Origin: Symploca sp. SIO1C2
Lineage (GTDB): Bacteria; Cyanobacteriota; Cyanobacteriia; Cyanobacteriales; Coleofasciculaceae
NCBI GenBank assembly: GCA_010672925.1
Contig: JAAHFP010000020.1
Coordinates: 50,186 to 114,185, forward strand
DNA: 64,000 nt
Direction: 5' to 3'
Shown: in pieces, positions 18,052-27,978 of the stretch
How positions within the stretch are numbered: position 1 is the stretch's first letter
Layout: every line of letters begins with the position of its first letter
The notes under the pieces: model-generated
Seen by the model: only the letters and a program-made list of their open reading frames with translations
The model's database searches: none
What the model was told of the DNA's origin: nothing
Translations under genes and position numbers: made by a program

Positions 18052-20997
18052 CTACTCTTCACAAAGCATCGTTCCCTTCAGATTTGCTCCTTGAAGATTA
18101 GTCTCTTGAAGATTCGTATCTTGAAGATTGGCTTCTTGAAGATTAGCTCCTTGAAAATTTGCCCACTGAAGATTGGCTTCTTGAAGATTGGCTCCTTGAA
18201 GATTGACCCCTTGAAGATTTGCCCATTGAAGATCCGCCCCTTGAAGATTGGCTTCTTGAAGATTGGCTCCTTGAAGCTTTGCCCATTGAAGATCCGCCCC
18301 TTGAAGATTGGTCTCTTGAAGCTTTGCCCATTGAAGATTGGCCTCTCCAAGGTTCACATTTTGAAGACTGGCCTCTTGAAGATTTGCCTCTTGAAGGTTC
18401 ACATCTTGAAGGTTAGCATCTTGAAGATTAACTCCTTGAAGATCCACTCCTTTAAGATACGCCTTTTGAAAATTTGTCCCTTGAAGATTCACTCCCTGAA
18501 GATTCACCCATTGAAGATTAGTCTCTTGAAGATTAGCTCCTTGAAGATTAGCCCCTCGAAGATAAACTCCTCGAAGACAAACTCCTCGAAGATATGCCCA
18601 TTGAAGGTTGCTATGAGCAAAATTTGCCTGGTAAAAATCCCTGATATCTAAAATACAGCCCTGCAAATTGAGAAAGCTAAGACAGTCAAAAGCAAGTACA
18701 TTCTTGTTTCCTATCCTCTGCCCTTGCAGCCTAGATATCCATGTATCAAAAGCATCAGCAGAAGGCCATTTAATTACTGAAGTTTCCCTCGTCACTCTTG
18801 CACAAGCATTTAATACAACTAACAAAGCTTCTTCTGCATTCCCTGCTTGTCGCATTTCTTCGTGAAAATTAGGTCTAGGTGTCAAACGTTCCATTGGCAT
18901 ACCATGATTTAGCATAAATTCAATCAGACGACACAATGTCTTCTGCCAATTACCAACATTCGAAGGATTCTGCAAACCGATTTCATCGCAGATAAAGCGA
19001 AACAGATATTTATCCATTGCAGAAGCACCGCAGAGGTTTGCCCAAGTTACTAACGCCTCACTCTCATCACAACCCTTACGAAAGTTGTTCTGGCGTTCTT
19101 CTAAATCTTCGTGAATGAGCTTGATGCCTAACACAATGCGTCTGGCTGTCAGATACTCGCCAAAGCTCTTATGAGTAAACTCAAAGGTTTTCTCATTTGC
19201 CCTAACACCGTCACTTTCTCGAAAATAAAAGGCAGTTAGCAGACGTGTGACACTGGCTTTTGAGTCTTCATTGAAACTTGCTTGAAAGCGATTCAAAATT
19301 CCCCTGAGACCACTATTGTCACAGTGGCGCTCAATTTCTCCCACAGTGGTTGTTCTACCATCTCCATGCCAGCAAGCTAGGGCAATTTCCTCCAGAATAC
19401 CGATAAATTCCTCTTTCTTAATACCCTCAGTTGGACGATAGCTGTGCTTTTCATACCCTCGCTCGTAAACTGCCTCTAGTAAATCCTCATAAATTTGATT
19501 GAGGTTAGTGTCTTCTGAGAATTGCAACTTATTCCGCTCAATACTGAGAGCCACCAGATAATTAAGCAACGGTTGAGCCGTAATCTCTAAGAGATTATTC
19601 CTGTCTAGTTCCGGTGGCAACCCAGTGTAATCTTTACCTTTAGCCTTACCATAAGATTGCCACCACAGCTGCCTTTGATCCTGCTCCAGCAATTTTTGCT
19701 TGTCAATATAGCCTTTGCTCTCCTCTTCTGTCAGAAAATAGGGTAAAAGATACAGCAGTTGCTGGAGTTGGCGAAACTTGCTACGGTTGGCTTGTACTAC
19801 CACTTCTCGCCCACTGATTAAAACTTGTAAGCGAGTTTTATGCTGATTAAATTGATTAACTTTAAGCCTGACTTCTTCGATAAACTCCCTAGCGGCTTCT
19901 GCTGCAATCTTTCCCTGCATCGATAACTCGTCTAAGCCGTCAAAAATAATCAGTAACCTGGGCTCACCATCACTTCTATCCAGTGGGTTATGAGGCAAGA
20001 AATCTTCAACTTGGACAAACTCCCACACTGCTCTCACCAAGTCATCCGAGAGTTTAAACAGATGCAGAGGGATAAATAAAACTGGAATCTCGCCTTTTTC
20101 TGCCTGTTGTGCGGCAAAGATTTTGCTAAAAGAAGATTTACCACTCCCTGGCCCTCCACTAATCAAACGAATAGCATCATCAGATTTAGCTTCCTGCAAC
20201 CAAGTTTCCAATTCCTTGTTTAAATCAACAACAACTCGCTCCTGGTTTTTCTCTTCAACGATGCCTCTTTCTAACCTTTGCTCCAGCTGAGACTCAACCT
20301 CCCGTTCATAATAAGCTCTTAAGGGCACATAAACCTGTTTCAAGCTAAAGGCTTCCAAAAACATCGGTTCTTCCACCCGTTTTTGCAGCCATGCTCGATA
20401 ACGCAGCCACCCCTGCTCTCGTTTAGTCGCTTGAGTGAAAGGTGTATCCAGTACCTCCTTCAGGACAAGATAATCTTGAGAATGCTTGACCCACTGCTCA
20501 TTAAGGGCAAAAACAAAGTAAGTTGGTAAGCGATCGCTAATTTTTTGTGCCTCAACCGGTTTTTCCACCAACTCTTCCAACCACTGTAGAAAACCAGTCT
20601 TAGCTTCCTGCACAATCGGCAACTGCTGAGGCCGCAAGAAAAAGTCTTGGTTAATAACTAACTCACCATGTCCTAAGGAATTATTGAGCTGTTGATACAA
20701 TACCTTAAGATTATCTGGCTGTTTAACCAACAACTCCCGATTTTCCCTCAACAAATCCTGCATTGCCTGCATCAGAGAGCGCACAATTAGTAAACCAGCA
20801 ATTTCTCCCGGCCCTGTCTTTAATCCCAGAGCATCTAAAACCTCTACTCCACTTTTCGCCAACTCATCCCACTTGAGGAATGTCCCATTGATTGTCGCCT
20901 TTCCCAGGGAAATAAACAAAGATTTCGGGTTAACCTTAATATCCTTACGCAATAAGGAAACAGGTTTATCGACTTGAATTCCAGGCTCCCCAGACAT
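18052..20997 (-). CDS. NACHT-domain NTPase with C-terminal pentapeptide repeats (NLR-like)
   Basis: Walker A GGPGSGKSSFSK, Walker B RLLIIFDGLDEL, about 30 pentapeptide-type NLQGANLQEANLQ repeats. Confidence 0.9.
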   Translation of the reverse strand: MSGEPGIQVDKPVSLLRKDIKVNPKSLFISLGKATINGTFLKWDELAKSGVEVLDALGLKTGPGEIAGLLIVRSLMQAMQDLLRENRELLVKQPDNLKVLYQQLNNSLGHGELVINQDFFLRPQQLPIVQEAKTGFLQWLEELVEKPVEAQKISDRLPTYFVFALNEQWVKHSQDYLVLKEVLDTPFTQATKREQGWLRYRAWLQKRVEEPMFLEAFSLKQVYVPLRAYYEREVESQLEQRLERGIVEEKNQERVVVDLNKELETWLQEAKSDDAIRLISGGPGSGKSSFSKIFAAQQAEKGEIPVLFIPLHLFKLSDDLVRAVWEFVQVEDFLPHNPLDRSDGEPRLLIIFDGLDELSMQGKIAAEAAREFIEEVRLKVNQFNQHKTRLQVLISGREVVVQANRSKFRQLQQLLYLLPYFLTEEESKGYIDKQKLLEQDQRQLWWQSYGKAKGKDYTGLPPELDRNNLLEITAQPLLNYLVALSIERNKLQFSEDTNLNQIYEDLLEAVYERGYEKHSYRPTEGIKKEEFIGILEEIALACWHGDGRTTTVGEIERHCDNSGLRGILNRFQASFNEDSKASVTRLLTAFYFRESDGVRANEKTFEFTHKSFGEYLTARRIVLGIKLIHEDLEERQNNFRKGCDESEALVTWANLCGASAMDKYLFRFICDEIGLQNPSNVGNWQKTLCRLIEFMLNHGMPMERLTPRPNFHEEMRQAGNAEEALLVVLNACARVTRETSVIKWPSADAFDTWISRLQGQRIGNKNVLAFDCLSFLNLQGCILDIRDFYQANFAHSNLQWAYLRGVCLRGVYLRGANLQGANLQETNLQWVNLQGVNLQGTNFQKAYLKGVDLQGVNLQDANLQDVNLQEANLQEASLQNVNLGEANLQWAKLQETNLQGADLQWAKLQGANLQEANLQGADLQWANLQGVNLQGANLQEANLQWANFQGANLQEANLQDTNLQETNLQGANLKGTMLCEE

Positions 20998-21481
20998 ATT
21001 TGTTAGGTATTAGGTGGTAGTTTGTTTGTGGAATAGGCTGACCGCCTGTCTTTAGGTGTTAGATCTAGAATATACTCCCGTGGAACAGGCTTCTAGCCTG
21101 TCCTATGATTGCCACCAATGAGATATAGCAAAAGGCCACAGGCAACAGTCAGTAATAACTAGAGAGTGGAGGGTTTAGGAATGTCCTAACTATAGCGCGT
21201 AGTACTATATCGACAGAGAGGTTTATATATAAGCGCACACCTTTCCTATTATAAAAAAAATACTACCAAAAAATAATCGTAAAAGCAACTAACGCGACAC
21301 AACTAAAAATATAAGTTAGGTGGAACATTCCTGTAGTGCGTTCGCGTAGCGTGCGCGTAGCGCAAACATCTTGCTCGCTTTTAATACACCTAAGCACGAG
21401 GGAGACCCAACTCTCTTAGGGGACTGTGTTGAGTCTCGTTGCCTCCTGACTTGGTGTTTCTTAGCAATTAGCCATTAGCAA

Positions 21482-23068
21482 TTAGCCATTATCTATTCTC
21501 AATTCCGGCGCTTCTGCTGGCAGAGAAAAGAGTAAACTGAAATCAGCCTGACGTTGCTTTAGCGGTTCTTCCGTGCGCTTCCACAAAGTTTCATAGAAGA
21601 AAAAAGACACACCAGCAAATCCTCGGCGACGTACTGCTCCCACTTGCTGCCGAATTTGTGAGCTAGAAACAAACTTGTTTTTTAAACCAGTCAAAATGCC
21701 TACACTAACAGGAATACGACTGTGGGCTAATTGCAATTCTGGTTTTTCCAATTCTGAGATAAAGCTCTTAAAACTGTCTCGATAAATCTGTACAATCAGC
21801 TCATCTACCAAACCAAGCTGTACCCAATTTGACCAATCAGCGAGAAAGAATTGGTAAGAAAAACGCTGAGGATTAGGAGAGACGGAAATGAGCACTTCTT
21901 CTTTGCGGTCTTTAACTGCCCCTACCAGTTGCTGGAGGAAATCAGTCATTTTGTTTGCTCGCCAGCTAAGCCATTCCGGATCTTTCGAGTCAGTAGAGGG
22001 TAATTGTCCTTGGTGTTCTTGTTGATATAACCCAACAGTAAAATCATCGTAACCCAAATCCGATGGTAAGCCGAAATGGTCATCTAATTGGATACCATCA
22101 ACATCATAGTTGCTGACAATCTCAATAATTAAATCCTGAATAAACTGTTGCACCTCTGGCATAAAGGGATTGAGCCAGACTCGTTCATGGGTACCTTCTT
22201 GCTTAGTTTTGACTCCTTCTGCATTTTGAGTGAGCCAATCAGGGTGGCGTTTTGCTAACTCAGAATCAGAGGGAGCCATAAAACCAAACTCAAACCAAGG
22301 AATGACTCTCATACCTTGTTGATGTCCTTCTTCGACAATTTCTTGGAGGACATCTCGCCCTTGTAATCCCAATTCTGGCTCAAAAGGTTCCTCTAAAGGT
22401 GTAGCAATTCTGGCTAATTCACCAATCTCTTTTTCGGCAATCTTACTGGGGTAGAGGGTATAACCCCAGTTCCAAACAGTAGGGTAGATAGTGTTAAAAT
22501 GTAATTGCTTCAGAAGTCGTAGGGCAGTGGTGGTGTTTTGGGAAGAAAACAGCACATCACTATCAATATTCGTCAACCAGACTCCCCGTAGTTCGGGGTT
22601 ATTGGCTGAGGGAATCTTCCCATGGGCTAAGTCCTGAGTTGGTGCTGACCGAGGAGTGAGCGAAATATGAGGTGGGATTTCTATTCTCCGCGTCCCCACG
22701 TCTCCGCGTCTCCGCGTCTGCTGACTCGCTTCCCCACTCATAATCTGCTGCTGTGGCAATTGTTCGATGTTAGATTGCCTTCCACCTTCTGTAACATGAT
22801 TAAACTGCGCTTGAGGATAAGCAGTCGCTGGCTCCCACACTGCTATGGTTATGCCTAAGACGAATAAGAAAAGTAACCCAGTGGGATGTCCAAAACTGCG
22901 CTTTAGAGAAAAACCTACTTTCATTGGGACTGTCTTCCTCCCAAAGAGTGACCCAGGAAGAATTTTCCTTCTGCCTTTTTGCACTAGCTGATTTACCCAG
23001 ATTGCGGTCAAGTTTTGGAGAAACCTTTTCATAGATAATGACTCAACAGAAATGACTAACAAACACAA
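21482..23068 (-). CDS. GHL10-type family 10 glycoside-hydrolase-like protein
   Basis: ELRGVWLTNIDSDVL...LLKQLHFNTIYPTVWNWGYTLYPS...GMRVIPWFEFGF...DGIQLDDHFG. Confidence 0.88.
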   Translation of the reverse strand: MCLLVISVESLSMKRFLQNLTAIWVNQLVQKGRRKILPGSLFGRKTVPMKVGFSLKRSFGHPTGLLFLFVLGITIAVWEPATAYPQAQFNHVTEGGRQSNIEQLPQQQIMSGEASQQTRRRGDVGTRRIEIPPHISLTPRSAPTQDLAHGKIPSANNPELRGVWLTNIDSDVLFSSQNTTTALRLLKQLHFNTIYPTVWNWGYTLYPSKIAEKEIGELARIATPLEEPFEPELGLQGRDVLQEIVEEGHQQGMRVIPWFEFGFMAPSDSELAKRHPDWLTQNAEGVKTKQEGTHERVWLNPFMPEVQQFIQDLIIEIVSNYDVDGIQLDDHFGLPSDLGYDDFTVGLYQQEHQGQLPSTDSKDPEWLSWRANKMTDFLQQLVGAVKDRKEEVLISVSPNPQRFSYQFFLADWSNWVQLGLVDELIVQIYRDSFKSFISELEKPELQLAHSRIPVSVGILTGLKNKFVSSSQIRQQVGAVRRRGFAGVSFFFYETLWKRTEEPLKQRQADFSLLFSLPAEAPELRIDNG

Positions 23069-23768
23069 CTAAGGTAACAGGACGTAGATCTTTTCCCAGT
23101 ACAGAAGCAGTCTAAAGTAGCGTGAGTAAGGTTTTTGGTTCAACCACTCAACTAGATCAGCTAGCTAAGTAAAAATACTGATATAAGCTTACAGCTTGTT
23201 ATACCTCGCCCTAAACTCCCTTCATCAGCTAGTTTCAGACAATTAACGAGGAAGCTTAACTCGATCTCCCAGGGACATTTGTTTATATTTCATGACATTT
23301 ATCAAGTGATCACACCAAGCCATAAATTCAGTATTCTGACTGATTGTACAGTTTTGAGTGTTGCGATATGGTTAACTCTGTTCTCTATGAACAAAGTTTC
23401 AGTATGCTATTTTTTATACTCTTGCTGAAACAACTTCAGCATTACTGACCACAATATACAGTATGCTAGGTTCTAGGTTAGTGTACCTCAGTAAAACTAC
23501 TGGATACTTCATTTCAGAAAGTATTGGCACTCGTCATAAGCCGCTAGCTCTTTTAAGCACTGATTGCATATTTATGCCAATGTGTCAATATATTTAAGTT
23601 TTGTTACAAGTATACGGATTTCTGGACACCTAGGCTGTGGTTTTCCATTAACTAGCGTCGAGCAATCTTCGGCTCTGACAACATCTAGGACAACAGCAAA
23701 CTGAAATATTAAAATATAATTTCATTTTGTGTGTTTCCAGAAGATATAATGCTAACTTGTGTGTTCCT

Positions 23769-24269
23769 ATGATTAAACACCATGACCCAGAAGATGTCGC
23801 CGCGAGTAACCAAGAGTCCCTCGGTAGGCTACTCAGAGCAATTACTTTGTCTGAGGGTCAGTTTTCACTGATCTTAGTGTGCAGTACCCGTCTGCCTTTA
23901 CGACGGAAAATACTGAAGCAACTGATAGAACGATCCTCAGTATCCATCCAGGAAATAACCCTCCATCCATCGGTCAACACTCTTTTCTCAACTATAGAAA
24001 CAGCGGTTGAAGGCTCATCTCCCCTAGCCTTGATCGTCTCTGGTCTAGAATCGGTGGTTGCGATTGATGAGTTATTAAGTTCGACGAACCTGGTGCGGGA
24101 TGAGTTTCGCAAGCAATTCCCCTTCCCTCTCGTGTTGGTGATCAATGACGAAATTTTACAGAAACTAATCCGACTAGCACCTGATTTTAAGAGTTGGTCA
24201 GCAAATCCGATTCGATTTCAATTTCCAGAAAATCATCGTTGTCCTGAGAATAGAGCCATCACCGCTTAG
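23769..24269 (+). pseudogene. Truncated N-terminal region of a cyanobacterial STAND/TPR-type protein
   Basis: NQESLGRLLRAITLSEGQFSLILV...ALIVSGLESVVAIDELLSSTNLVRDEFRKQFPFPLVLVINDEILQKLIRLAPDFKSW then stop; the family is normally much longer. Confidence 0.55.
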
Positions 24270-24314
24270 TGGCTTGTGGGGAGTGTGGGAAGCTGAGGAA
24301 GCTGGGTAAACATC

Positions 24315-24443
24315 TATAGCAACGAGCGCTGGTGTGTTTACAGATTGACTGTGGTGAATAATTCACAAATACCTTGATTTAACAGTACTTTCTACCTCCC
24401 TAACACCTAAAACCTAATACCTCACACCTGCGCGAAGCGCTAT
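24315..24443 (+). repeat. 129-bp interspersed repeat (copy A), inverted copy at 31292-31420
   Basis: TATAGCAACGAGCGCTGGTGTGTTTACAGATTGA...ACCTGCGCGAAGCGCTAT matches the reverse complement of 31292-31420. Confidence 0.85.
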
Positions 24444-24660
24444 CACTCATCAGTCATTCCTATTGAACAGATTGATACAGGCACTGAAGTTTGTTCCACA
24501 GCTAATTTTTTACTTTATTAAGTTAATTAAAATAGGGCAGTTTAAATACCCGTTAGCTGACAAATAATCCTGTTCTCTTACTTACCACTAAAAGTAGATT
24601 AAATATAATACTGAGTACTCTATACTGCCAGGAATTATTAACAATCTCAGGTCATGCCGG

Positions 24661-27408
24661 ATGAATCCTCGATTTATAGCAGTTATCGCATCTGTGAGGT
24701 ACATCTTCCGTTCCCTATTCCCCATTCCCTATGCCCAAAAACCAATAGGGTATGTACCATCACTCAATGAGAAACCCTATATTCTCTCATTGCTTGTCAG
24801 TTACCTCCTGTTGAAAGTTACTGCTCTACCGGTCAATGGTCAAATCGTTCCTGATCTGACTTTGCCTAACCCATCGGATGTCAGACTCAATGGCAACACC
24901 TTTGAGATTAATGGTGGCACAACTGCGGGAGCTAATCTTTTCCACAGCTTCAGCGATTTTTCAGTATCCACCGGCACTGAAGCTTGGTTCAATAATTCTC
25001 TCGTCATAGACAATATTATTAGCCGCGTCACCGGGGGACAAATTTCCAACATTGATGGGTTGATTCGTGGCAATGGGGGAGCTAATCTGTTCCTCATTAA
25101 TCCCAATGGGATAATCTTTGGCAAGAATGCTAGCTTGGATATTGGTGGTTCATTTTTCGGCAGTAGTGCTGAGAGTATTCACTTTGACGATGGCAGTATC
25201 TTTAGTGCTACTGAACCGACAGCAACACCTCTATTAACTATTAGTACTCCCATCGGTTTGCAGTTAGGTCAAAATCCCGGAGCAATTCAGGTAAACGGCG
25301 GGGGTCATAGTTTGACTGCTCCTAGTATATTCTTACCAATTAATCGAAGTTTCAACAATTCTGGTTTGCAGGTAAAACCGGGAAATACCCTAGCTTTAGT
25401 TGGAGGTGAGCTAACTTTAGCAGGGGGTATCTTAACAGCAGAAGGAGGAAGAATTGAGCTAGGTGGTGTTAGCCAAGGTTTAGTCAGCCTTACTCCTCCT
25501 TCGGGAACCATAGATAGGTGGACTTTAGGATATGAAGAGGTACAAAACTTTGAGGATATCCAGTTACTCTCCCAAGCCTTAGTGGATGGGAGTGGTATAA
25601 GTAGTGGTTCGATACAGGTACAAGGAAAAAATATCCAACTACTTGATGGTTCGATCATTTTGATTCAAAACCAAGGATTGCAACCAGCGGGAAGCATCAA
25701 GGTTAATGCCTCAGAATTGCTAGAAATGAGTGGAACCAACCCCAGCGGGGATATTTCTAGTAGCCTGCAAAGTGAAGTGGTAGGATTTGGTCCAGGTGGG
25801 GACATTAAAGTATCAACCCAGCAGTTACTAATTCAGGATGGGGGATTAATTGTTACTAGAGTTTTCAGTAATGCCCCTGGAGGCAGTATACAAGTAAACG
25901 CTTCTGAGTCTGCTCAATTTATTGGTTTTGCTAATGCTGGTACTCGTGCTGTTTCCAGTGGCATTGGTGCTACGACTCTCAGCGCTGGAGATGCGGGAGA
26001 TGTGGTAGTTTCTACAGGTAAGTTAACTCTGTTGGATGGAGCAAATATTTCCTCTTCCACCTTTGGCACTGGTGCTGGGGGAGATGTAACCGTCAACGCC
26101 TCTGAATCGGTAGAAATTATTGGTATCATACCAATCGTGCTGCAACCAAGCATTTTGTCGGCAACCACCCTCAATCAAGGAAATGCTGGTAGCTTAACGG
26201 TTAATACCTCAAGATTGGTAGTCCGGGATGGAGCAAGGATTGATTCCTCTACCCTAGCAACTGGTGCCGCTGGACGTATTAATATCCATGCTTCGGAGTC
26301 GGTAGAAGTTAGTGGTACAGTACCAGGTGCTCTCAATCCCTCTGTAATTATCTCTTCTGCTAATATTGTCGATGCCATTTTTCAACAATTGTTTAGACTA
26401 CCTCCGGTACCGACGGGAAATTCTGGAAATGTGACGATTAAAACAGGAATATTGAAGGTTACAGATGGGGGTTTAGTCAGTGTTAGGCATGATGGCAGAG
26501 GTGATGCTGGAATATTGAAAATTAATGCTAACTCAATTTTGCTAGATACAGGAGCAATCGCGGCTAGTAGTTTATTAGGTCAAGGGGGAGACCTCCAGCT
26601 GCACATCGAAGAAGCTTTAATCTTACGTAACCAAAGCGAAATTTCTACTAGAGCTGGTACTCAAGATACTGGTGGGGGAGATGGTGGTAATATTACTATT
26701 GGCTCACCGGTATTAGCTCTCGTAGAAGGGAGTAATATCAATGCTAATGCTTTTGGGGGTAACGGAGGCAAAATCCAAATCATTATCCAAGGGTTATTTG
26801 TTTCCCCTGATAGCTCTATTACTGCTAGTTCTCAGCTAGGAATTGATGGAGAAGTAATCATCAATAATCCGGATGTTGACCCTAGTTCTGGTTTAGTAGA
26901 CTTACCGACACAATTAACTGAATCTAACAACCAAATTATAGCCGGTTGTCCTGCGGATCAGGGAAATGTATTTGTGGTTACAGGACAAGGTGGTTTACCC
27001 GCTAATCCCACTCAACCTCTGCAAAATCAATTAGCTTGGCAAGATTTGCGGTTTCTGTCGAACCCAGAAAATGATTCTCCTCCTCTAGTTGGGTGGGAAG
27101 GTTTAACTACGATACAACAGGAACATTCTTCTTCAGGAGTTGCTAATCAACGACCTTCGATAATTGAGGCAACAGGCTGGATTGTTAATAAGTCAGGTCA
27201 ATTAGAGTTAGTAGCTCAGATACCTGACTATTCTACTAATGATTCCTGGTATCAATCTGCTCAATGTGGTGGATCCCCCTCAATCCCCCTTGACAAGGGG
27301 GACTTTAATCTAATAAACAAAATCAGCATTGCACTGGTAGGGGCGGGTTTAGGGTCACCGTTAACCAATCTAGGGACAATTGAACTACAAAACCCGCCCA
27401 AGGGATAA
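24661..27408 (+). CDS. Filamentous-haemagglutinin / two-partner-secretion (TpsA-type) exoprotein
   Basis: TPS domain: FEINGGTTAGANLFHSFSDFSVSTGTEAWFNN...ISRVTGGQISNIDGLIRGNGGANLFLINPNGIIFGKNASLDIGGSF; start uncertain. Confidence 0.88.
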   Translation: MNPRFIAVIASVRYIFRSLFPIPYAQKPIGYVPSLNEKPYILSLLVSYLLLKVTALPVNGQIVPDLTLPNPSDVRLNGNTFEINGGTTAGANLFHSFSDFSVSTGTEAWFNNSLVIDNIISRVTGGQISNIDGLIRGNGGANLFLINPNGIIFGKNASLDIGGSFFGSSAESIHFDDGSIFSATEPTATPLLTISTPIGLQLGQNPGAIQVNGGGHSLTAPSIFLPINRSFNNSGLQVKPGNTLALVGGELTLAGGILTAEGGRIELGGVSQGLVSLTPPSGTIDRWTLGYEEVQNFEDIQLLSQALVDGSGISSGSIQVQGKNIQLLDGSIILIQNQGLQPAGSIKVNASELLEMSGTNPSGDISSSLQSEVVGFGPGGDIKVSTQQLLIQDGGLIVTRVFSNAPGGSIQVNASESAQFIGFANAGTRAVSSGIGATTLSAGDAGDVVVSTGKLTLLDGANISSSTFGTGAGGDVTVNASESVEIIGIIPIVLQPSILSATTLNQGNAGSLTVNTSRLVVRDGARIDSSTLATGAAGRINIHASESVEVSGTVPGALNPSVIISSANIVDAIFQQLFRLPPVPTGNSGNVTIKTGILKVTDGGLVSVRHDGRGDAGILKINANSILLDTGAIAASSLLGQGGDLQLHIEEALILRNQSEISTRAGTQDTGGGDGGNITIGSPVLALVEGSNINANAFGGNGGKIQIIIQGLFVSPDSSITASSQLGIDGEVIINNPDVDPSSGLVDLPTQLTESNNQIIAGCPADQGNVFVVTGQGGLPANPTQPLQNQLAWQDLRFLSNPENDSPPLVGWEGLTTIQQEHSSSGVANQRPSIIEATGWIVNKSGQLELVAQIPDYSTNDSWYQSAQCGGSPSIPLDKGDFNLINKISIALVGAGLGSPLTNLGTIELQNPPKG

Positions 27409-27619
27409 TCTAGACATATAGAATTGGAAATTGGTTGTATTAATCGGGGAACGGTGTTGGGCGGGTTTTGATTCTAATATTCAGTTAACATGGTCTAAGT
27501 TGTCCCTAAACCCGCCCCTACAGATATACACTTAATTTTATTCCTCATTATCAATAAGAATGGGATTGTCTATGGCACTAAGGACGCGATCGCATTAATC
27601 TTTTGTTGGAATAGCGATC
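27331..27619. repeat. Palindromic interspersed element, tandem copy 1 (289 bp)
   Basis: GTAGGGGCGGGTTTAGGG (27337-27354) / CCCTAAACCCGCCCCTAC (27503-27520), inner AAAACCCGCCC/GGGCGGGTTTT; directly repeated at 27620. Confidence 0.9.
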
Positions 27620-27910
27620 GCACTGGTAGGGGCGGGTTTAGGGTCACCGTTAACCAATCTAGGGACAATTGAACTACAAAACCCGCCCAAGGAATAATCT
27701 GGACATATAGAATTGGAAATTGGTTGTATTAATCGGGGAACGGTGTTGGGCGGGTTTTGATTTCAAGATTCAGGTCAAATGGTCTAAGTTGTCCCTAAAC
27801 CCGCCCCTACAGATATACACTTAATTTTATTCACCATTATCAATAAGAATGGGATTGTCTATCGCAATAGGGAAGCGATCGCATTAATCTTTTGTTTGAA
27901 TAGCGATCGC
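27620..27910. repeat. Palindromic interspersed element, tandem copy 2
   Basis: Near-identical repeat of 27331-27619 with 289-bp period. Confidence 0.9.
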
Positions 27911-27978
27911 AACAGATAAATTAACCTTGGCTAATCTCCTCAACCCCATATCCAAAATTCACCCAACCTACAACTCTC

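Noticed and set aside
18078-18350. 90-aa minus-strand ORF (FKGRIFNGQSFKEPIF...)
   Set aside because: Alternate frame of the same pentapeptide repeat DNA
17827-18651. 274-aa + strand ORF rich in LKIxxLKIC repeats
   Set aside because: Antisense of the NACHT protein's pentapeptide repeats; the periodic low-complexity translation is a by-product of the coding repeat on the minus strand
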